NCBI GenBank assembly: GCA_024280615.1
Contig: JAJRPU010000020.1
Location: forward strand, 1 to 11,983
Source: Bacteroidota bacterium
GTDB lineage: Bacteria > Bacteroidota > Bacteroidia > JAADEI01
DNA: 11,983 nucleotides
Direction: 5' to 3'
The notes below the pieces were generated by a model. That model did no database searches, had not been told where the DNA came from, and worked only from the letters and a program-made list of their open reading frames with translations. Below, piece after piece: positions 8,301-11,983 of the stretch; position 1 is the stretch's first letter; every line of letters begins with the position of its first letter. The position numbers were made by a program, and so were the translations under genes.

Positions 8301-9825
8301 CTTCAAAGCAAAATTCTATCTTGATAGCATGCTTCTTACTGTGGAAGGAATACCCTATATCAGAGTCGCAGACGCTCTAGTGTATCCATATCAGGGTATA
8401 GCACAGATTGAAGGCGGTGCAATTATGAGACCTCTTATAAATTCCGAAATCAGAGCAGATACAATACACAAATATCATAGGTTCTATAATGCTACAACAC
8501 ACATATTCTCACGATTGAGATTCAGAGCAACAGGACTATTGGATTATGTGGACATAACAGGTAACTCTCAGGCTGTTAAGTTAGATAGCATATATGTCAG
8601 AATCTTTGATAGCCTTGATGAAAACGGTAATGTCTTATGGAAAAAATACATAACTTATGCAGATGGTTACATACCCGAAGAACAAAACTTCCAACTAAAC
8701 CCGGGAATCTTCTATCGTGGAAAGGTGAGAGTATATGCCCCGCTTAAGCAATTGCATTTCAATGGATATGCAAGACTGGACCTCAAAAATCAATATGTCA
8801 TAACTCAATGGTTCTCTGTCAACGATACCCTAAAACCAGATTCTATGTATATTTCCGTAGTTGGCTCCCGAAATCCAGCCGGTCAATACGTCTATGCAGG
8901 ATGGCATATCTATCTCATTGACTACTCAATGTATCCCACCGTAATGAGAGCCAAGCGGGAACCCAACGACCACGATATATTCGTCGGACAGAATGCCTTA
9001 ACCTATGACCCAGACGCAGGTATAGTTACCGTTACACATCACGATAGATTCTACAAATTAACCAGACGTGGACCATGGTTCCAGTATAATGATAAAACAG
9101 GCGTCATAGAAGTTGAAGGACCTTTTGAAATTTTTAAACAACTTGGACTGTTTGACGTAAAAGCCGCAGGATACGGAACCCATTCCCTTGACACACCAGC
9201 ATTTGATATGAATCTTACAATCGCTATCAATATGCCCCTTAACAAAAAAGTAGCAGACAAACTCTATGACTTTGTCAAAGCAAACGCATTTGAATATATG
9301 GATATCAACTACAATGATGCAAACGTCCAAACCGGATTTATAAACCTTCTCCCCGAAGATGAAGTACCTAAGTTCATTGATGAGACAGAAATTCAAGGAT
9401 TCTACACTCCTTCAACTAAGGTCTTGCCTCATGTGATTGTCTTAACTAACGTTCAACTACATTGGGATCCAGTAAGAAAATTATTCTACCACATGGGTCC
9501 AGTAGGAATAGTATCAATAAATGGTGAACCTGTCCACAAAATGGTCCCGGCATATATTCAAATTGTAAAGAAACGGTCAGGTGATTATTTCCAAGCCTTC
9601 TTTGACCTCGGATATGAATGGTTATTCCTCAGATACAGAACCAACAATCTGGAAATAGCCGCTTCAACAAATGAAATAAGAGAAGTAATCCTTTCACTTA
9701 AAAAGAAGGAACGTCGCATTAAAGACCCCGAAACAAAACGAATCTTCCAACTCCTTGTCGGAAGCGAACAGGTAGCACTACGCTATAAACGTGCATTCCT
9801 TGAATTATACCAAAATGAAAAATAA
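5305..9825 (+). CDS. Very large secreted protein of unknown function (1506 residues)
   Basis: No function is recognised, though many segments resemble a long uncharacterised protein I believe is widespread in Bacteroidota (memory only, not checked). The GTG start gives a signal peptide: RRLIR, hydrophobic 7-19, and probable signal peptidase I site SMA|Q after residue 22. An in-frame stop at 5290 limits upstream starts, and starting at M15 would remove the basic part. No ribosome binding site is seen. After a helical part (about 30-180) the rest is mainly short beta-type segments rich in Tyr, Phe, Asp and Thr. Residues about 470-535 look like a winged helix (helices, then GFIDYDDEAGIITV). Residues about 1010-1075 resemble an OstA/LptA-type beta layer. 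There are only four cysteines (215, 619, 882, 895). No membrane helix follows the signal peptide, so it is probably periplasmic or outer-membrane associated. It is followed 6 bases later by plsY, so the two are probably cotranscribed. An envelope role is inference only. Confidence 0.85.
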   Translation: MRRLIRLAFGLLLGMFAFPSMAQKGVKQLPEDHEQFIKELRATLNETQQKSLQKLAKDFKNFWETKADSTVKNIIISSVNKLLAARLRLSPHVKYYLEATMLNFADTSVVSPSFFFTWNKILDSLLAPKKITPKRRKGIDYYLTFIRHFVEDRSLFVTAGHRWRIATTNVNLQINKDTVIVEVPKTILEGVAINDTFKLYNTMGTFNTWSKKWTCNGGEVRWKQYPREKVRIELPPFSFSLEKSRFKVDSVIFINKFYFKEPILGVFFQKLEPLTAPPEKIDTLIYQRKTYPRFYSYDSTYVIKLSAIATYRGPVGMKGNRIVGANLNAKSKSTITITKDGKPFIISRGHEFIFRPEEEVKGDKTFTIIRVSDTDSIYHPGAFLKYMIREGKVMLIRGEEGIRGAPFTSSFHKMEMKPHALTWIVGTDTIYMEMLWGIGKLEAVINSVNYYDEELFTEYAKVTDYHPAARLGRYVMENGYYELTEEEVRDIWNPRLSLRAIRPVLYNMVRDGFIDYDDEAGIITVREKLVFYVKAAQGRVDYDHIYIPLVDKDKYYGYINLANMEMKGQGAKMVILSKRQNAVLYPEGEEVRIRYNRDITLDSAKFQLGRFLVFWNKGCYFDYETFTVEVDEVDSLRLTIPTGEYDIYGREIMVPVKSVIEDLSLIAYIDAPFNKSGRHKLLQYPIIKSKDYSYVYYERPEIQNNAYKRENFYFRLDPFVFDSINSFDPKSIAFDGVLVSANIFPEIRTQLILRPDTSLGIYEKTPEEGYPIYAGKGTYVGTIDLSHHGLWGLDDEIYFSTATLNADSILFLPEEMRTIAQELAIAPEKGFPQVAGKDIQTIWRPYADTMALTTTTSPFYMYDQQVTMNGTLYMGEAYLDGCGELDVFEAYMRSCSFHFRTHDFSADTAYVSFEGTTIDTLALEVSATKVNMDMAGRKGTFMAYGDSLITRFPYNKYITNLDAFDWFVDDHQMHFYSQIGDSALFLSTNPAQDSLHFKGFKAKFYLDSMLLTVEGIPYIRVADALVYPYQGIAQIEGGAIMRPLINSEIRADTIHKYHRFYNATTHIFSRLRFRATGLLDYVDITGNSQAVKLDSIYVRIFDSLDENGNVLWKKYITYADGYIPEEQNFQLNPGIFYRGKVRVYAPLKQLHFNGYARLDLKNQYVITQWFSVNDTLKPDSMYISVVGSRNPAGQYVYAGWHIYLIDYSMYPTVMRAKREPNDHDIFVGQNALTYDPDAGIVTVTHHDRFYKLTRRGPWFQYNDKTGVIEVEGPFEIFKQLGLFDVKAAGYGTHSLDTPAFDMNLTIAINMPLNKKVADKLYDFVKANAFEYMDINYNDANVQTGFINLLPEDEVPKFIDETEIQGFYTPSTKVLPHVIVLTNVQLHWDPVRKLFYHMGPVGIVSINGEPVHKMVPAYIQIVKKRSGDYFQAFFDLGYEWLFLRYRTNNLEIAASTNEIREVILSLKKKERRIKDPETKRIFQLLVGSEQVALRYKRAFLELYQNEK

Positions 9826-9831
9826 TCACTT

Positions 9832-10482
9832 ATGACGGAAACACAAGAACTCCTGTTGTGGCTTAATTTCTTGCTATCCTATCTAATAGGGTCAATACCT
9901 TTCGCTTTCATTATCGCCAGAAAACGGGGAATTAAAGACATCAGACAACACGGCTCTGGAAATGTTGGTGCTACTAATGTCCTCCGAACAGCAGGTGTAA
10001 AAGCCGGTCTGTTGGCATTCATCCTTGATTTTGCTAAAGGCATCGCAGCAACATACATACCCATACTACTTAATGTGATACCACCTGAACCCCTTGACCC
10101 ATTAGCCCTTAGAATATTAACTGGGTTAATCGCTGTCCTCGGACATATATTTCCCATCTGGCTTAAATTCAAAGGCGGTAAGGGAGTAGCTACAACCCTC
10201 GGCGTCCTCATCGCCACACTACCACTCGCAGGACTCGCTACAATCATTATAGCACTACTCATAATCCTCACGACAAGATATGTATCGCTCGGCTCAATAC
10301 TATCCACTTGGACACTGCCATTTTTCGTTATCATGATTTATGGAACATCCGTTTCACTTTTTGTCAGAGTTTTCATAACCTTCATTCCCCTTATCATAAT
10401 CCTCACCCACATTTCAAACATTAAAAGACTTCTTAAAGGCACAGAAAATCAAATATCTTTTGGTAAGAAAAGGCAAGACTAA
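9832..10482 (+). CDS. plsY: Acyl-phosphate:glycerol-3-phosphate acyltransferase PlsY
   Basis: 216 residues, the usual length. PlsY is an integral inner-membrane enzyme that moves an acyl group from acyl-phosphate to glycerol-3-phosphate, the first step of phospholipid synthesis in most bacteria. The three family motifs are clear: GSIPFAFIIAR (20-30) leading to the glycine-rich GSGNVGATNVLRTAG (41-55); GHIFPIWLKFKGGKGVAT (104-121); and NIKRLLKGTEN (196-206). Hydrophobic helices lie around 6-29, 57-80, 93-110, 123-147 and 152-192. It starts 6 bases after the giant secreted protein gene with no visible Shine-Dalgarno site, and its last 23 bases overlap the start of the next gene. The coding strand is strongly C-rich over G (for example 23 C and 9 G at 10201-10260), unlike tatA upstream. 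PlsX, which makes the acyl-phosphate substrate, is not in the window. Confidence 0.96.
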   Translation: MTETQELLLWLNFLLSYLIGSIPFAFIIARKRGIKDIRQHGSGNVGATNVLRTAGVKAGLLAFILDFAKGIAATYIPILLNVIPPEPLDPLALRILTGLIAVLGHIFPIWLKFKGGKGVATTLGVLIATLPLAGLATIIIALLIILTTRYVSLGSILSTWTLPFFVIMIYGTSVSLFVRVFITFIPLIIILTHISNIKRLLKGTENQISFGKKRQD

Positions 10483-11632
10483 AAGGATTCTTTTTGCAAG
10501 TATTGGAACCATATCCATTGCATTCGCAATCCTCTTATATCTCTACCCCTTCTTGATTGAAGTAATAATCCATAATCTCCCAAATCTCTATGACCATACA
10601 ATATTCCCCCTCCGGCAAATAAGCCCTGCACCCAGTAGTAAAACAATCCTTTTTCCGACAAGCAAACCAATCGCACCACAAGTAATTGAAACCCCAGAAT
10701 TGAAAGAATATAACAAAGAATACAAAACCACAGCATTGATTCTACTTTACGATACTACAGTCCTCTTTGAAAAATACTACGATATTGGACACATTGACTC
10801 ACCATCTAACTCATTCTCAGTTGCTAAAACAGTAGTAGCCCTACTGGCTTCAATAGCAGTCCATAAAAAAATTATTTCGTGGGACGACACACTCGGGAAA
10901 TATCTCCCATGGCTTAAAGACCCAGAAATGAAAAAAATTAAACTCCGACACCTTGTAACAATGACCTCCGGAACAAATTGGTTTGAACACTACTGGTTCC
11001 CTATCACCCACACTTCAGAAGCCTACTATGGAAACAACCTCCCCAAACTAATGAACAAATTAAAAGTGGTTGACACCCCCGGAACTCGGTTTGAATACAA
11101 AAGTGGTGATACGCAACTTCTAGGGTTCGCCCTATCCACCGTAACAAAGTCAAACCTTTCAACCCTCCTAGAAAAATGGATATGGCACCCAGCAAAAATA
11201 CCATATACCGCCTATTGGGCTCTGGATAGAAAAAATGGTATGGAAAAAGCCTTCTGTTGCATATTTACCACAGCCAGAGCATACGCCACGTTAGGCTACC
11301 TGATGCTCACTAAAGGTATCATTAACAATGATACTATCTTTCCAGCATACATAATTGATTCAATGATTCAACCCCTCAATGTGCCAGATCAAGAAAACAA
11401 ACCAACGACCTATTATGGTAAAGGTGTATGGCTACTTGATTCGGTAGGATATGAAAATGTCTTTTATGCACGTGGAATCAAAGGCCAATTCATTATACTC
11501 ATACCACAAGAAAAAATTGTTATAATCAGACTGGGACGTTGGCGAATGAGCAGAATCGGACCTCATAATAAAGACATCTATCTGCTTATTGATTGGGCAA
11601 GAGAACAAATTAGAAATGTCCAAAGCACATAA
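10460..11632 (+). CDS. Membrane-anchored serine hydrolase, beta-lactamase class C fold
   Basis: 390 residues from the TTG at 10460, the only plausible initiation codon before the hydrophobic N-terminus; it overlaps plsY by 23 bases, so the exact start is uncertain. After KGKTKR comes one membrane helix (about 9-34), uncleaved as far as I can see, so the enzyme is probably anchored with its catalytic domain outside the cytoplasm. Catalytic features of the penicillin-binding/beta-lactamase superfamily are SVAK (S120 nucleophile, K123) and Y213 in YKSGDTQLLG, a YxS form of the YxN motif. The third motif region is probably ARGIKGQFI (337-345). HLVTMTSGTNW (164-174) and GMEKAFCCIFTTARAYATLGYLML (260-283) are typical of family members related to esterase EstB and 6-aminohexanoate-dimer hydrolase. 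The YxS form suggests an esterase, amidase or peptidase rather than true antibiotic resistance. The substrate cannot be told from sequence. Last gene of the run. Confidence 0.88.
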   Translation: MVRKGKTKRILFASIGTISIAFAILLYLYPFLIEVIIHNLPNLYDHTIFPLRQISPAPSSKTILFPTSKPIAPQVIETPELKEYNKEYKTTALILLYDTTVLFEKYYDIGHIDSPSNSFSVAKTVVALLASIAVHKKIISWDDTLGKYLPWLKDPEMKKIKLRHLVTMTSGTNWFEHYWFPITHTSEAYYGNNLPKLMNKLKVVDTPGTRFEYKSGDTQLLGFALSTVTKSNLSTLLEKWIWHPAKIPYTAYWALDRKNGMEKAFCCIFTTARAYATLGYLMLTKGIINNDTIFPAYIIDSMIQPLNVPDQENKPTTYYGKGVWLLDSVGYENVFYARGIKGQFIILIPQEKIVIIRLGRWRMSRIGPHNKDIYLLIDWAREQIRNVQST

Positions 11633-11644
11633 TAGTTGGATGTT

Positions 11645-11694
11645 TCAATTACTGTTTCCCCACATCAACTCTTACATATGGCTTCTGTAATTGA
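11645..11694 (+). terminator. Inverted repeat after the hydrolase gene, possible weak terminator
   Basis: TCAATTAC (11645-11652) and GTAATTGA (11687-11694) are perfect reverse complements. The loop is 34 bases and a short GAATTTT follows. The long loop and A/T-rich stem make it a poor intrinsic terminator; it may instead be a protein-binding palindrome or chance. Confidence 0.25.
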
Positions 11695-11721
11695 GAATTT
11701 TAGCAGTTAGTTCGTTCAAGA

Positions 11722-11760
11722 TGGAACTTTTTCACATAAACCCCTTGTTATATCCTCTTG
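11722..11760 (+). promoter_or_regulatory. Promoter-like repeat copy A upstream of 16S
   Basis: TGGAACTTTTTCACA (11722-11736) matches copy B at 11813-11827 in 14 of 15 bases. TTCACA would be a -35-like element. TCCTCTTG (11753-11760) lies where a TAnnTTTG box would be expected but matches it poorly; TTATAT (11748-11753) is closer than normal. It could be a distal promoter or an upstream activating repeat. Confidence 0.3.
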
Positions 11761-11812
11761 GACGTTGCTTGAACACCTGATTTGAGATAACTGATGGACA
11801 GGAGGTCCGGAT

Positions 11813-11851
11813 TGGAACTTTTTGACAGGTTAGTAGTGTTAATAGGGATTG
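11813..11851 (+). promoter_or_regulatory. Promoter-like repeat copy B, candidate main rRNA promoter
   Basis: TGGAACTTTTTGACA (11813-11827) carries a consensus TTGACA at 11822-11827. TAGGGATTG follows at 11843-11851, near to a TAnnTTTG box with one extra base. The same TTGACAGG start and a related 17-base run recur in copy C. Starting here, the rRNA leader would be roughly 90 bases, a reasonable length for rRNA processing, so this is my preferred rRNA promoter. Confidence 0.45.
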
Positions 11852-11895
11852 GCTTTAGGGTGATGTTGATTGATTTGTAGAGATAGAGAAGTTGT

Positions 11896-11927
11896 TTGAC
11901 AGGCTGGTGGTGGCAGTGTAGTCCCTG
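11896..11927 (+). promoter_or_regulatory. Promoter-like repeat copy C, close to 16S
   Basis: TTGACAGGCTGGTGGTG (11896-11912) matches TTGACAGGTTAGTAGTG (11822-11838) in 14 of 17 bases; the three differences are all transitions. TTGACA stands 17 bases before TAGTCC (11919-11924), a poor -10. Transcription from here would start only some 15-20 bases before mature 16S, leaving no room for a normal processing stem, so it may be a regulatory repeat rather than a promoter. Confidence 0.3.
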
Positions 11928-11939
11928 AGAGTTGAGGGA
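11922..11939 (+). repeat. Small hairpin just upstream of 16S
   Basis: TCCCT (11922-11926) and AGGGA (11935-11939) can form a 5-pair stem with an 8-base loop, followed by AGTTTTAG. It lies about 10 bases before the expected 16S 5' end, so it might take part in leader folding or processing. Stability is modest. Confidence 0.3.
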
Positions 11940-11948
11940 AGTTTTAGT

Positions 11949-11983
<35 letters not shown>

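Larger units (their letters stand above)
11633..11948 (+). other. Gene-free region before 16S rRNA (316 bases)
   Basis: I see no coding frame or tRNA here. The left half holds an inverted repeat after the hydrolase gene. The right half holds repeated promoter-like -35 sequences and a small hairpin, all described separately. Base use changes sharply: 11633-11790 has about 26 G and 31 C, whereas 11791-11948 has about 58 G and 13 C on the plus strand (hand counts). The region most probably carries the rRNA operon promoter and leader. Confidence 0.8.

Noticed and set aside
9879..10334. 151-codon open frame on the minus strand opposite plsY
   Set aside because: The plus-strand frame has all three PlsY motifs; the antisense frame shows no recognisable domain and is a by-product of C-rich, G-poor coding.
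11796..11808. GGAC-AGGAG-GTCC as a structured RNA element
   Set aside because: Only four pairs with a five-base loop; too weak and too common to claim as a feature.

Overview
The window looks like a chromosomal segment of a member of the Bacteroidota (or a close relative in the FCB group) with moderately low G+C. No database search was possible, so this rests on recognising protein signatures. The RsmI carries a run typical of that phylum (ECLPGPTA-like, then ALVLSGLPSDRFCFEGFLP). The histidine kinase has the AHQIGTPL H-box common in Bacteroidota kinases. The TatA, the GatA C-terminus and the very large secreted protein also resemble Bacteroidota forms. A few sites resemble the TAnnTTTG -7 promoter element of that phylum.

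Layout. (1) Positions 1-2569, minus strand: a tightly coupled unit transcribed pdhB > membrane sensor histidine kinase > rsmI, with 4-base GTGA and ATGA overlaps; rsmI runs off the left edge. (2) Positions 2570-2704: a divergent 135-base control region. (3) Positions 2705-3532, plus strand: an unrecognised cysteine-rich lipoprotein with an internal duplication. (4) Positions 3594-11632, plus strand: a compact run tatA > gatA (ATGA overlap) > a 1506-residue secreted protein of unknown function (35-base gap) > plsY (6-base gap) > membrane-anchored serine hydrolase (23-base overlap). (5) Positions 11633-11948: a gene-free 316-base region with promoter-like repeats. (6) From about 11949: the 5' end of a 16S rRNA gene, identified by the near-universal AGAGTTTGATCCTGGCTCAG at 11956-11975 and cut by the right edge.

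How the genes fit together. Most are housekeeping: pyruvate oxidation (PdhB), 16S rRNA methylation (RsmI), Gln-tRNA formation (GatA) and phospholipid synthesis (PlsY). Four of the nine proteins act at or across the envelope besides PlsY: the kinase, the lipoprotein, TatA and the giant secreted protein; the hydrolase is probably anchored there too. The giant protein sits in the same apparent transcription unit as plsY and is the main functional unknown. I see no mobile element, CRISPR array or tRNA. The least ordinary content is the giant secreted protein with a winged-helix-like insert, the 17-cysteine duplicated lipoprotein, the promoter-like repeats before 16S, and an abrupt change in G/C strand bias just upstream of the rRNA gene.
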